Positions 9,775 through 21,472 of a stretch of DNA of 64,000 nucleotides are shown here, one piece after another. The notes beneath the pieces are model-generated. The model searched no databases. It was not told the DNA's origin and saw only the letters and a program-made list of their open reading frames with translations. The stretch's first letter is position 1, and each line of letters starts with the position of its first letter. The translations under genes and the position numbers were made by a program. This DNA comes from Thermopolyspora flexuosa (GTDB lineage: Bacteria; Actinomycetota; Actinomycetes; Streptosporangiales; Streptosporangiaceae). The DNA lies in assembly GCF_006716785.1 (NCBI RefSeq), contig NZ_VFPQ01000001.1:3224001-3288000 (forward strand), given 5' to 3'.

Positions 9775-10024
9775 GGCGCCTCCCAAGGACGGCCCCAGTA
9801 CGGGGAAGACGGCAACGGACGACACGGGGTGTCCGAACCTCGCGGTCGGTTATCCCCAGAATACGAGGCTGCAGACGCAGGCGAAAGAAAACGTCCAACC
9901 CAGACCAAACCGGTGGTGACGACACGAACCCATTCCACCAAACGGGCCCGGGTGCCCCGGCCGCGGGACCCGGTTCGCATGTCACCCCCTCCCGGCGCCT
10001 GCGCGACGTCATACCTCCATTCCA

Positions 10025-11296
10025 TCAAACGATGCGACGATCCTGCTCGTTCACCTCCGCGTCGGCCTCGTCCGGAATCGGTCGCAGCAGCGAGGCGGGC
10101 CGGACCGCGCCGCTGCCGAACCGGCGCGCCACCGCGTCCATCGCCCGCTCCGCCTCGCGCCACCCGGTCTCCCGCTCGCCCAGGGTGAGCTGGTGCGTCG
10201 CGGTCTCGGCGGGGCGCAGGTTCTCCGCGCGGACGCCGACCAGGCGCAGCCGTACCCGCTCCAGGCCCGCGGCGGCGTACAGCTCGCGGGCGGTGGCGTA
10301 GATCTCCTGGCCGACGTCGGTGGGCTCGCGCAGGGTGCGGGAGCGGGTGATGGTGGTGAAGTCGGCGCGCCGCAGCTTCACGCTCACCGTGCGGGCCACC
10401 TGGCCGGCGGCGCGCAGCCGCGCCGCGACCCGCTCGGACAGGCGCAGCAGCTCGCGCCGGATCTCGTCCGGGTCGACGATGTCGTACGGGAAGGTCTCCT
10501 CGGCGCCGATGCTCCGGTCCGGCACGTGCGGCGTCACCCGCCGCTCGTCGCGGCCCCAGGCGAGCTCGGCGAGGTGCTCGCCGACCGCGCCGAACTCGCG
10601 CCGCAGCGTGGCCACCGGCACCTGGGCGAGGTCGCCGACGGTGCGGATGCCGAGCCGGGCCAGCGCCTGCTCGGTGCGCTCCCCCACGCCCCACAGCGCC
10701 GCCACCGGGAGCGGGTGGAGGAACTCCAGGACCCGGTCGACCGGGACCACGAGCATGCCGTCGGGCTTGCACTGGCGGGAGGCGAGCTTGGCGACGAGCT
10801 TCGTGCTCGCCACCCCGACCGAGCAGGTGATGCCGTGCCGCTCGGCCACCTGTTCGCGCAGCAGCGCCGCGATCCGCGCCGGGCAGCCGAGCCTGCGGCG
10901 GGCGCCCGCGACGTCGAGGAACGCCTCGTCGGTGGAGAGCGGCTCGACCAGCGGCGTGATCGACCGGAACAGCTCCATCACGCCCCGGGAGACCTCGGCG
11001 TACTTGCGGTGGTCCGGCGGGATGATCACCGCGTCGGGGCACAGCCGCCGGGCCCGGGTCATCGGCATCGCCGAGTGCACGCCGTACCGCCGGGCCTCGT
11101 AGGTGGCGCTGAGCACCACGCCCCGCGGTCCCGCCGCGCCGACGATGACCGGCCTGCCGCGGAGCTCGGGCCGCTCCAGCAGCTCGACGCTCGCGAAGAA
11201 GGCGTCCATGTCGACGTGGAGGATCGTGCAGCCGGTGTCGTCGGCCGCGGCCCCCCAGGGAACCGCCCGTGGCGGCATCACCTGCTTGCGCGACAC
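10025..11296 (-). CDS. dinB: DNA polymerase IV (Y-family translesion polymerase)
   Basis: An error-prone Y-family polymerase that copies past damaged bases. The 423-residue protein has the catalytic acidic residues in HVDMDAFFASVE (Asp29 and Asp31) and STDEAFLDV (Asp123, Glu124). The thumb helix-hairpin-helix region is ALWGVGERTEQALARLGI, and the little-finger domain runs to the end. QLTLGE near the C-terminus loosely resembles a beta-clamp peptide. The GTG at 11294-11296 is the longest reasonable start; a downstream ATG six codons in is possible. It follows a methyltransferase gene by 50 bases on the same strand. No LexA-box-like element was identified. Confidence 0.95.
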   Translation of the reverse strand: MSRKQVMPPRAVPWGAAADDTGCTILHVDMDAFFASVELLERPELRGRPVIVGAAGPRGVVLSATYEARRYGVHSAMPMTRARRLCPDAVIIPPDHRKYAEVSRGVMELFRSITPLVEPLSTDEAFLDVAGARRRLGCPARIAALLREQVAERHGITCSVGVASTKLVAKLASRQCKPDGMLVVPVDRVLEFLHPLPVAALWGVGERTEQALARLGIRTVGDLAQVPVATLRREFGAVGEHLAELAWGRDERRVTPHVPDRSIGAEETFPYDIVDPDEIRRELLRLSERVAARLRAAGQVARTVSVKLRRADFTTITRSRTLREPTDVGQEIYATARELYAAAGLERVRLRLVGVRAENLRPAETATHQLTLGERETGWREAERAMDAVARRFGSGAVRPASLLRPIPDEADAEVNEQDRRIV

Positions 11297-11346
11297 GGCG
11301 CCATCCTACCCGAACAGCCGTTCGACCTGCGCGAACGGCCCGCGTG

Positions 11347-12117
11347 TCACCCCTCGGGCACGCGGGCGAGCAGGTGGAGCTGGGTGGCGATGTCGCGCAG
11401 CGCCGGGTGGGTGGCCGCCGCCTCCTCCAGCTCGATGAGGTGGTCGGCGCCCCCGGGCACGATGTCGACGAGGCGGCTCGGCACGAGGTCGGCGAACACG
11501 CGCACGCCGTGCGTCTCGATCACGGTGAACCCGGCCGCGGTGAGGAGCGCGGTGAGGGCGTCGCGGGTGAAGCGCCGGGGCACCGGGTCGCGGTCACCCC
11601 ACCGCCCGGCCGGGTCGGTGAGCGCCCGCAGCGCCTCGTCGAACCGGCCGGCGACCGCGCGGTGCAGCACCGCGGCGACCGCGTTGGCGGCGAGCACGCT
11701 GATCAAGCCGCCGGGGCGCAGCAGCCGGGCCAGCGCGGCGAGCGCGGCGGCGGGGTCCTCGACGTACTCGAGCACACTGTGGCAGAGCACGAGGTCGGCG
11801 GTGCCCGCGGGGAGCAGCTCCGCCACGTCGGCCGCGTCGCCCTGCAGGCCCCGGACGGTCACCCCGGCCTCGGCCGCCCGCCGCTCCAGGGCGGCGAGGG
11901 AGTCGGGGCTGGGGTCGACGACGGTGACCGTGTGCCCCAGCTCGGCGAGCGGGACGGCGAAGTTGCCCGTGCCGCCGCCGGCGTCGACGATGTCGAGCCG
12001 CGCGCGGCCGGTCTCGGCCACGCGATCGGCGAGGACCGCGCGCAGCGCGCTCCACACCACGGCGGTCCGTGCCGCGGGTGACGTGGCCTGCTGCCGGGTC
12101 GCGCCCTCCGTGCGCAC
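11347..12117 (-). CDS. Class I SAM-dependent methyltransferase, substrate unknown
   Basis: 256 residues with a complete class I methyltransferase fold: motif I LDIVDAGGGTGNFAVPLAELG (about 41-61), acidic VTVVDPSPDSL strand-2 end (about 64-74), motif II-like GDAADVAELL and post-motif ADLVLCHSVLEYVEDP (about 107-122), then LRPGG. It is weakly reminiscent of CmoM/SmtA-type enzymes, but no residue pattern here identifies the substrate. The GTG start follows GGGAGG by ten bases. It sits just upstream of dinB and could be cotranscribed with it. Fold is certain; role is unassigned. Confidence 0.87.
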   Translation of the reverse strand: MRTEGATRQQATSPAARTAVVWSALRAVLADRVAETGRARLDIVDAGGGTGNFAVPLAELGHTVTVVDPSPDSLAALERRAAEAGVTVRGLQGDAADVAELLPAGTADLVLCHSVLEYVEDPAAALAALARLLRPGGLISVLAANAVAAVLHRAVAGRFDEALRALTDPAGRWGDRDPVPRRFTRDALTALLTAAGFTVIETHGVRVFADLVPSRLVDIVPGGADHLIELEEAAATHPALRDIATQLHLLARVPEG

Positions 12118-12201
12118 CTTCGGTTCGCCTCCCGGTCTGGTCGGAGCCTGGTTCGGCCGGTCACGGCCAGCCTACCGTCCTCGACCGGGAGGCGGGACGG
12201 C

Positions 12202-12612
12202 TCACAGCGCCAGCGACGGCTTGAGCTTCATGAAGCGCGCGAGCAGGCCGTTGACGAAGTGCGGCGAGTCGTCGGTGGACAGCTCGGCGGCGAGGTGCAC
12301 CCACTCGCTGATCACCACGCCGCCGGGGACGTCGTCGGCCCACAGCAGCTCGTAGGTGCCGGCGCGCAACACGTTGCGGTCGACCGCGGGCATGCGGTCG
12401 AGGGTCCATCCCTGGGCGTAGGTGGAGATCAGCTCGTCGATCCGCTCCCGGTGCCGGCAGACGCCCTCGACCAGGAACACCGTGTACTCGTTGATCGGCG
12501 GCTGCGCCCGCTCCCGCCGCTCGGCGAGGACCTGCGCCGGGTCCTCGCCGCGCATCTCGGCCTCGAACAGGATGTCGAGCGCGCGGCGGCGGGCCTTTCC
12601 CCGTGCGGTCAC
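12202..12612 (-). CDS. nusB: Transcription antitermination factor NusB
   Basis: NusB binds boxA RNA with S10/NusE in rRNA antitermination. The 136-residue all-helical protein starts MTARGKARRRALDILFEAEMRG and carries the conserved segments MPAVDRNVLRAGTYELL and VVISEWVHLAAELSTDDSPHFVNGLLAR, including the invariant FVNGLL. Its length is typical. The GTG lies two bases after the efp stop with no separate strong ribosome site, so translation is probably coupled to efp. The gene order pepQ-efp-nusB is conserved in Actinobacteria. Confidence 0.97.
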   Translation of the reverse strand: MTARGKARRRALDILFEAEMRGEDPAQVLAERRERAQPPINEYTVFLVEGVCRHRERIDELISTYAQGWTLDRMPAVDRNVLRAGTYELLWADDVPGGVVISEWVHLAAELSTDDSPHFVNGLLARFMKLKPSLAL

Positions 12613-12614
12613 CT

Positions 12615-13175
<561 letters not shown>

Positions 13176-13212
13176 TAGTCATCTCCTGGTACCGCCGCGG
13201 GGCCCTCGCATG

Positions 13213-14376
13213 TCAGAGGACCAACAGCTCCTTGGTCGTGCGGGTGAGCAGTTCCGGCTTGTCGCCCCGCGTCACGAGAGTGTCCTCGATACGGACGCCA
13301 CCTACGCCGGGGAGGTAGACTCCCGGCTCCACGGTGATCGGAACTCGATCCTTTAGTTTACAGCCCTCGCGGTCGCACTCACCGCGCCGATCCGTCACCG
13401 CCCCCGCACGGCCGGTCCCCGGCTCCCCGGCGGAGCCGTGCCGGTCGGGGGCGAGGAACGGCTCCTCGTGGATGGCGAGGCCGACGCCGTGCCCCAGCCC
13501 GTGCTCGAACCGCTCGGCGTGGCCCGCGGCGGCGATCACGTCCCGGGCGGCGGCGTCCACCCGGTGCACCACCGCCCCGGCCCGCACCGCCTCGCGGCCG
13601 GCCCGCTGGGCCTCGCGCACCAGCTCGTACAGCTCGCGCTGCCAGTCCGCCACGGTCCCGATCGCGACCGTGCGGGTCATGTCCGCGTGGTAGCCCGCGT
13701 AGCGCGCCCCGAAGTCCATGGTGAGCAGGTCGCCGCGGGCCACCGGCCGGTCGGTGGGCGAGTGGTGCGGGACGGACCCGTTCGGGCCGCTCGCCACGAT
13801 CGAGTCGAACGCGGGCTTCTCCGCGCCGAGCTCGATCATCCGGAGCTCCAGCGCGCGGGCGATCTCGCGCTCGGTCATGCCGGGCCGGATCCGCTCGATC
13901 ACGTCGGCGAACGCCTGGTCGGTGATCTCGCAGGCGGTGCGCAGCGCCGCGATCTCCGCCTCGTCCTTCACCTCCCGCACGGTCTCCACCAGCCCCTGGG
14001 TGGGCACCGGCCACTCCCCCAGCCGCCGGTAGGTCGCGACCGTCATGTGGTGCGCCTCGATGCCGACGCGCCCGCCGCGGGCGAGCTCGGCGAGGCGGCC
14101 CGCGGTGTCCCGGTGCTCGACGACCTCGACGTCCGGGCAGCGCCGCCGCGCCGCCTCGGCGTACCGGGCGTCGGTGGCGAGCACCGCGGAGCCGTCCGCG
14201 CGCACCAGCACCGCCGCGTTCGAGCTCACCAGCCCGGTGAGGTACCGCACGTTCACCGGGTCGGTGACGAGCAGCGCGTCCAGGCCGGGCCCCTCCGCGG
14301 ACTCCTCGGGCGTCTCGGCGTATCCGGCGAGCAGTACGGCGAGCCGTGCCCGCCGCGCGGCGTGGTCGAACTCCAT
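13213..14376 (-). CDS. M24-family aminopeptidase P / Xaa-Pro peptidase with an unusual insertion
   Basis: A di-metal peptidase releasing N-terminal residues next to proline. All five expected metal ligands are present: Asp221 and Asp232 (MDFGARYAGYHADMTRT), His296 (GLGHGVGL), Glu350 (ITVEPGVYLPG) and Glu364 (GVRIEDT). Between the His and first Glu motifs lies an atypical Gly/Arg/Cys-containing stretch (about 311-345) roughly 20 residues longer than usual, including ECDREGC. The DNA under it (13341-13440) contains a small GGCTCC/GGAGCC hairpin and a locally AT-rich patch. Reading frame is intact throughout. It heads the efp-nusB operon. Confidence 0.92.
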   Translation of the reverse strand: MEFDHAARRARLAVLLAGYAETPEESAEGPGLDALLVTDPVNVRYLTGLVSSNAAVLVRADGSAVLATDARYAEAARRRCPDVEVVEHRDTAGRLAELARGGRVGIEAHHMTVATYRRLGEWPVPTQGLVETVREVKDEAEIAALRTACEITDQAFADVIERIRPGMTEREIARALELRMIELGAEKPAFDSIVASGPNGSVPHHSPTDRPVARGDLLTMDFGARYAGYHADMTRTVAIGTVADWQRELYELVREAQRAGREAVRAGAVVHRVDAAARDVIAAAGHAERFEHGLGHGVGLAIHEEPFLAPDRHGSAGEPGTGRAGAVTDRRGECDREGCKLKDRVPITVEPGVYLPGVGGVRIEDTLVTRGDKPELLTRTTKELLVL

Positions 14377-14525
14377 GTCCCCGACTGTACGGCCTCGCCG
14401 CGGTCACCCGGAGGCGAGGTGGCGCGAACCGGCGCGAGCTCTACGTGCTCGGCGGCCCGCGGCGGCGGTGTGCCCGGCCGTCGGCCGCGCACGGCCGTAC
14501 AACGCGCACAGCCGTACGAAACGAA

Positions 14526-14559
14526 AGGTCCGGACCGGCCGGGCGGCCGATCCGGACCT
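14526..14559 (-). terminator. Intrinsic terminator after katG
   Basis: AGGTCCGGA (14526-14534) and TCCGGACCT (14551-14559) form a 9-bp stem. An inner CGGCCG/CGGCCG stem continues it after one mismatch. On the minus strand the hairpin is followed by TTTCGTTTCG. It stands 42 bases past the katG stop, the expected place for rho-independent termination. Confidence 0.8.
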
Positions 14560-14600
14560 CCGCCCGGCCGGGCCGCGCGGCCCGGCCGGTCAGGTCGTGA

Positions 14601-17313
<2,713 letters not shown>

Positions 17314-17379
17314 GGCTTGAACCTACCCCCATTAACCTGAACGATTCAAGTCTTTGATGTGTCAAATCTTGCGCACCGT
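17314..17379 (-). promoter_or_regulatory. furA-katG promoter region with a near-palindromic Fur-type operator
   Basis: CCTGAA (17336-17341) and TTCAAG (17345-17350) form an imperfect dyad with a three-base centre, one mismatch from CTTGAA/TTCAAG. It lies in an AT-rich patch that is atypical of this genome. A consensus -35 TTGACA (plus-strand TGTCAA, 17360-17365) sits upstream, so the dyad falls where the -10 should be. AT-rich operators at this position control furA-katG in mycobacteria and FurS-type genes in Streptomyces. No clear -10 hexamer can be named. Confidence 0.6.
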
Positions 17380-18942
17380 TCAACCGGAGGGCGATGACGC
17401 CCCGGTACGCAACGGCAGCTCGCGCAGGCACGCGACGGCCACGGCGCCGAGCAGTGCCGTCGGGACGGCGACGAGGAAGACGGTGCTCATCGCGTCGGCG
17501 AAGGCGTGCACGACGACGTGCCGTACGGCGGGCGCGAGCCCACGGATCGCCTCGGGCGTGCCCAGATCGACGGTACCGGTGAGCTTCACGCGGCTCGCGG
17601 CCAGCAGCCGGGTCATCTCGTCGTGCACCCGGTTGGTGAGGATCGCGCCGAACGCGGCGACGCCGACCGCGCCGCCCAGGCTGCGGAAGAAGCCGACGCC
17701 CGAGGTGGCGACCGCCATGTCCCGGTGCTCCACGGCGTTCTGCGCGGCGAGCAGCAGGATGGGCATGCTCATCCCGAACCCGGTGCCGACCACCGCGGCG
17801 TCCAGCCCGATGGCCACCTCGCTCGAGCCCACCTCGAGGCGGGACAGCAGCGCCAGCCCGGCCGCCACGAGCAGCAGCCCGACGACCGGGTAGACCTTCC
17901 ACCGCCCGTACCGGCTGACCAGGCGGCCGCAGACGAGCGAGGACAGCACGTGGGACAGCACCATCGGGAGGGTCATCAGCCCCGAGGCCATCGGCGTCAT
18001 GCCCTTGACGATCTGCAGGTACTGCGGGAGGTAGATCATCATCGCGAACAGCGCGATGCCGAGCAGGTGCGAGGCGACGCTGGTGAGCACGAAGGTGCGG
18101 TCGCGGAACAGCCGCGGAGGCAGGATCGGGTCGGCGGCCCGGCGCTCGGCGAGCACGGCGGCGACGGCGAGCACCGCGCTCAGCGCGAACAGGCCGAAGG
18201 TCCACGGGGAGTCCCAGGCGAACTCGTGCCCGCCGAGGGAGAGCACGAGCATGAGGCTCGCGGCCGCGCCGGTGATGGTGAACGCGCCCCACCAGTCGAT
18301 CCGGGCGTCCCGCCTGACGTACGGCAGGCGCAGCTTGCGCTGCACCACGAGGAACGCGGCGACCGCGAACGGCACGGCGAGGTAGAAGCACCACCGCCAG
18401 CCGAGCCCCTGGGTGTCGACGAGCACGCCGCCGAGCAGCGGCCCGGCGATCGTGGAGACGCCGAACACCGAGCCGACGTACCCGTTGTAGCGGCCGCGCT
18501 CCCGCGGCTCGACCACGTCGCCGAGGATCACCTGGACCAGCGCCATGATCCCGCCGCCGCCCACCCCCTGCACGGCACGGGCCGCGATCAGCATGCCCAT
18601 GCTCTGCGACATGCCGGCGGCGACCGAGGAGAGGGCGAACAGCACGAGGGCGAGCTGGAACATGCGCTTGCGCCCGAACAGGTCCGACAGCTTGCCCCAC
18701 AGCGGCACCGACACCGTCATGGTGAGCAGGTTCGCCGCGGCCACCCAGGAGAGCTGCTCCTGCCCGCCGAGCTCACCGACGATGGTGGGGAGCGCGGTGC
18801 CCACCACCGACGTGGACAGCATGGAGGTGAGCATCGCGACCAGGAGTCCCGAGAGGATCTGCATGATCTCCCGGTGGGTGTAGCCGCGCCGCTGCGGGCT
18901 CGGGGTCTGCGGGACGTCCGATCGGATGCCAGTCTCAGTCAC
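17380..18942 (-). CDS. DHA2-family MFS multidrug exporter (14 transmembrane helices)
   Basis: A proton-coupled drug exporter of the major facilitator superfamily in the cytoplasmic membrane. The 520-residue protein has about 14 hydrophobic helices. It carries the loop motif LWGKLSDLFGRKRMF (motif A), ARAVQGVGGGGIMALVQVI (motif B), and STIAGPLLGGVLVDTQGLGWRWCFY, an extended motif C of the DHA2 family. I prefer the GTG at 18940-18942 with AAGGGG upstream; a TTG one codon earlier is also possible. A TetR gene is divergently transcribed across a 145-base gap. The drug it exports cannot be told from sequence. Confidence 0.92.
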   Translation of the reverse strand: MTETGIRSDVPQTPSPQRRGYTHREIMQILSGLLVAMLTSMLSTSVVGTALPTIVGELGGQEQLSWVAAANLLTMTVSVPLWGKLSDLFGRKRMFQLALVLFALSSVAAGMSQSMGMLIAARAVQGVGGGGIMALVQVILGDVVEPRERGRYNGYVGSVFGVSTIAGPLLGGVLVDTQGLGWRWCFYLAVPFAVAAFLVVQRKLRLPYVRRDARIDWWGAFTITGAAASLMLVLSLGGHEFAWDSPWTFGLFALSAVLAVAAVLAERRAADPILPPRLFRDRTFVLTSVASHLLGIALFAMMIYLPQYLQIVKGMTPMASGLMTLPMVLSHVLSSLVCGRLVSRYGRWKVYPVVGLLLVAAGLALLSRLEVGSSEVAIGLDAAVVGTGFGMSMPILLLAAQNAVEHRDMAVATSGVGFFRSLGGAVGVAAFGAILTNRVHDEMTRLLAASRVKLTGTVDLGTPEAIRGLAPAVRHVVVHAFADAMSTVFLVAVPTALLGAVAVACLRELPLRTGASSPSG

Positions 18943-19087
18943 CAAGCGCCCCTTTTGTGTGCACCGTACAGCTTTTGGCTAGTATACGGTTGTTTACTTC
19001 GCTGCCAGGGGGCCGGGGCGCACTACAGTGCTCAGGGAAACGATCAGGACATCCGGCGAGCGCCGGGTGTGAGGGGACGACGGCCAC
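18943..19087. promoter_or_regulatory. Divergent control region of MFS exporter and TetR repressor
   Basis: ACCGTA (18963-18968) and TACGGT (18985-18990) form a perfect 6-bp inverted repeat. Lying between and across the arms, the minus-strand box TATACT (plus-strand AGTATA, 18981-18986) is a consensus -10 for the exporter, with a weak -35 (CTGGCA) 16 bases upstream. An operator covering the -10 box is what a TetR-type repressor would use. The 16-base gap between half-sites is long for a single TetR dimer, so this is a candidate only. Confidence 0.5.
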
Positions 19088-19675
19088 ATGGACACCCAGC
19101 CCACCACGGCCCGCACCGCGAACCGGCCGTGCCGGGACCGCGAGGCGACCACGCGCCGCATCCTCGAGGCGGCCACCCGGCTGTTCGCCGAGCACGGCTA
19201 CGACCACGTCACGGTGCGCATGATCGCCAACGAGGCGGGCGCGAACGTGGCCCTGGTCAACCGCTACTTCGGCAGCAAGGCGAACCTGTTCGCCGAGGTG
19301 ATCGCCGCGCGCTCCCAGCTCGAGTCGGTGATCGAGGGCGACGTGGAGGGCCTGCCCGCCCGGCTCGCGGCGTTCGTGGCGCGCCGGATCGCCGCGGAGA
19401 CCACCGACCCGGTGGCGCGGATGATCGACCGGGCCGGCGGCAGCCCGGAGATCCGCTCGGTGCTGCGCCGCCGGGTGGAGAGCGCGATCCTCGGGCCGGT
19501 CACCGAGAAGCTGGACGGCCCGCACGCGCGGGAGCGCGCCGCGCTCGCCACCGCGATCTTCCTCGGCGGCGGGTCGCTGCGCCGTACCCTCGGGCAGGAG
19601 ACGGCCCGGGAGCTCGACCTGGCCGAGCTGGAGCGCCGCCTCACCGCCCTGTACACCCAGTGCCTCGCCCCCTGA
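19088..19675 (+). CDS. TetR-family transcriptional repressor
   Basis: 195 residues with an N-terminal TetR helix-turn-helix: ATTRRILEAATRLFAEHGYD followed by VTVRMIANEAGANVALVNRYFGSKANLF (about residues 20-66). The C-terminal ligand/dimer domain is helical and not assignable to a ligand class. The ATG is at 19088; no strong ribosome site precedes it. Divergent orientation with a DHA2 exporter strongly suggests it represses that gene and is relieved by the exported compound. Confidence 0.92.
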   Translation: MDTQPTTARTANRPCRDREATTRRILEAATRLFAEHGYDHVTVRMIANEAGANVALVNRYFGSKANLFAEVIAARSQLESVIEGDVEGLPARLAAFVARRIAAETTDPVARMIDRAGGSPEIRSVLRRRVESAILGPVTEKLDGPHARERAALATAIFLGGGSLRRTLGQETARELDLAELERRLTALYTQCLAP

Positions 19676-19715
19676 CCCGACCCGGCGGGCCAGAGGGCGT
19701 GACGCGGGTCCGGGC

Positions 19716-20756
19716 TCAGGAGGCGAGCTCGCGCACCCGCTCGATGAGGCGCACCCGCTCGGCGTGGGTGTTCGCCATCGGGGTGACGTTGAGCACGGTG
19801 ACGCCCGCCTCGCGCATCGCGGCGATGCGCTCGCGCACCAGCCCCTCCGGGCCGACGAGCGAGGTCAGCTCGAGCAGCTCGCGGGGCACGAGCGCGGCCG
19901 CCTCGTCCTTCCTCCCGGCCAGGTAGAGGTCCTGGATCCGCTCGGCCTCCTTCTCGTAGCCGTACCGGCGGGCGAGGTCGTTGTAGAAGTTCCTGCCCTT
20001 CGCGCCCATGCCGCCGATGTAGAGGGCGAGCATGGGCCGGGCGAGCTCCACCATGTCGCCGACGTCGTCGCCGATCGCGAGCATCGCCTGCACCACGATG
20101 TCGAGCTCGCCGAGCGCGGGGTCGCGCCTGGCCCTGCCCGCGGCGAGGGCGTCGCCCCACACCTCGCGGGACTTCTCCGGCACGAAGAAGATCGGGATCC
20201 AGCCCTCGGCGATCTCCGCGGCGAGCTCGACGTTCTTCGGGCCGATCGCGGCGATGAAGATCGGGATGCGGTCGCGCACCGGGTGGTTGATGAGCTTGAG
20301 CGGCTTGCCCAGCCCGGTGCCCTGGTCCGGCGGCAGCGGCAGGGTGTAGTACCGGCCCTCGTGCACCAGCCGCTCGCGCCGCCACACCTTGCGGCAGATC
20401 TCCACCACCTCACGGGTACGGCCCAGCGGCGCGGTGTACGGCACGCCGTGGAAGCCCTCGATCACCTGCGGCCCGGAGGCGCCGATGCCGAGCACGAACC
20501 GGCCGTCCGAGACGTAGTCGAGCCCGGCCGCGGTCATCGCGAGCAGCGCCGGGGTGCGCGAGTAGATGGGCAGGATGCCCGAGGCGATCTGCATGCGCTC
20601 GGTCTTGGCGGCGATGTAGCCGAGCTGGCTGACCGCGTCGAAGCTGTACAGCTCGGCCACGAACACGATCTCCAGGCCCGCCTTCTCGAAGTCGGCGAGC
20701 TCCGCCACGGTCTGCTTGAAGCCGCCCGTGTAGTTCAGGGTCATCCCGATGCGCAT
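19716..20756 (-). CDS. LLM-class F420-dependent oxidoreductase (luciferase-like)
   Basis: A 346-residue bacterial-luciferase-like TIM barrel of the F420-dependent LLM subgroup. Recognisable segments are the start MRIGMTLNYTGGF, ILPIYSRTPALLAMTAAGLDYVSDGRFVLGIGASGPQV (about 60-98), and IPIFIAAIGPKNVELAAEIAEGW. The family catalyses hydride transfer between F420H2 and assorted substrates, and many members have unknown substrates. The ATG is preceded by GGAGGAG at nine bases. It lies 98 bases downstream of the mocA-like gene on the same strand and could belong to that transcript, but I see no direct functional link. It converges with the TetR gene. Confidence 0.88.
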   Translation of the reverse strand: MRIGMTLNYTGGFKQTVAELADFEKAGLEIVFVAELYSFDAVSQLGYIAAKTERMQIASGILPIYSRTPALLAMTAAGLDYVSDGRFVLGIGASGPQVIEGFHGVPYTAPLGRTREVVEICRKVWRRERLVHEGRYYTLPLPPDQGTGLGKPLKLINHPVRDRIPIFIAAIGPKNVELAAEIAEGWIPIFFVPEKSREVWGDALAAGRARRDPALGELDIVVQAMLAIGDDVGDMVELARPMLALYIGGMGAKGRNFYNDLARRYGYEKEAERIQDLYLAGRKDEAAALVPRELLELTSLVGPEGLVRERIAAMREAGVTVLNVTPMANTHAERVRLIERVRELAS

Positions 20757-20854
20757 GCGCCCGCACTCCTCCCGGCCCAGCTACGGAACAAAGTTCTACT
20801 CGGGACAGCGTAACGGCTCGCGCGCCGGGCACCAAGCCGCGGGCCATGCCGGGC

Positions 20855-21472
20855 TCAGGCGCCGGGCGCGGTCCGCCCGGCGAGGCGGGCGAGGTCCTCG
20901 GCGGTGTCGATGTCGGCCGGGTCGGCGACGTCGTCGCAGGGCACCTCGGTCACCAGGGCGGCGTGCCGGCGCAGGAACGGCCGCGCGCCCACGTCCCCCA
21001 CGGCGAGTTCGGCGACCTCGGCGAAGTGCTCGCGGGCGATCAGCACCGGGTTGCGCCGCCGCCCGCCGTACGTGGCGACGGCGACCGTGGCCCCGGACCG
21101 CCGGGCCGCGACCAGGCGGCGCACCGCCTCGGGCCCGACCAGTGGCTGGTCGGCGAGGGCGACCACCACGGCCTCGGCCCGCGCGGGCAGCGCGGCGAGC
21201 CCGGCCCGCAGCGACGAGCCCATGCCGGTGGCCCAGTCCGGGTTGTGCACGGTGAGCGCGCCGGGCACCGGCACGTCGGCCGCGCCGAGCACGACCACCA
21301 CCGGGTCGCACCCGCCCTCGCGCAGCGTGCGCGCGCCGCGCACGGCGAGCGGCTCGCCGTCGAGCTCGAGCAGCGCCTTGGGCGTGCCCAGCCGGCTGCC
21401 CGAGCCCGCGGCGAGCAGCAGTCCCGCCACCGCCGGCACCGCGCCGCCCGCGGCGGGCCCGTCAGCGCGCAC
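20855..21472 (-). CDS. mocA: MobA/MocA-type nucleotidyltransferase for molybdenum cofactor
   Basis: A 205-residue NTP transferase of the MobA/MocA superfamily with the nucleotide-binding signature LLLAAGSGSRLGTPKALLEL (about 18-37) and the DQP motif ALADQPLVGPEA (about 110-121). Such enzymes add CMP or GMP to the molybdopterin cofactor. MocA makes the cytosine dinucleotide form used by xanthine-oxidase-family hydroxylases. The GTG start overlaps the xdhC stop by 11 bases, and coxD/coxE lie upstream, which supports the MocA role rather than an unrelated sugar nucleotidyltransferase. Confidence 0.85.
   Translation of the reverse strand: MRADGPAAGGAVPAVAGLLLAAGSGSRLGTPKALLELDGEPLAVRGARTLREGGCDPVVVVLGAADVPVPGALTVHNPDWATGMGSSLRAGLAALPARAEAVVVALADQPLVGPEAVRRLVAARRSGATVAVATYGGRRRNPVLIAREHFAEVAELAVGDVGARPFLRRHAALVTEVPCDDVADPADIDTAEDLARLAGRTAPGA

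Noticed and set aside
9761-10012. 83-codon minus-strand frame overlapping the DUF3040 start
   Set aside because: GGAGG is one base from the ATG, the sequence resembles no family, and it overlaps the well supported DUF3040 gene in another frame.
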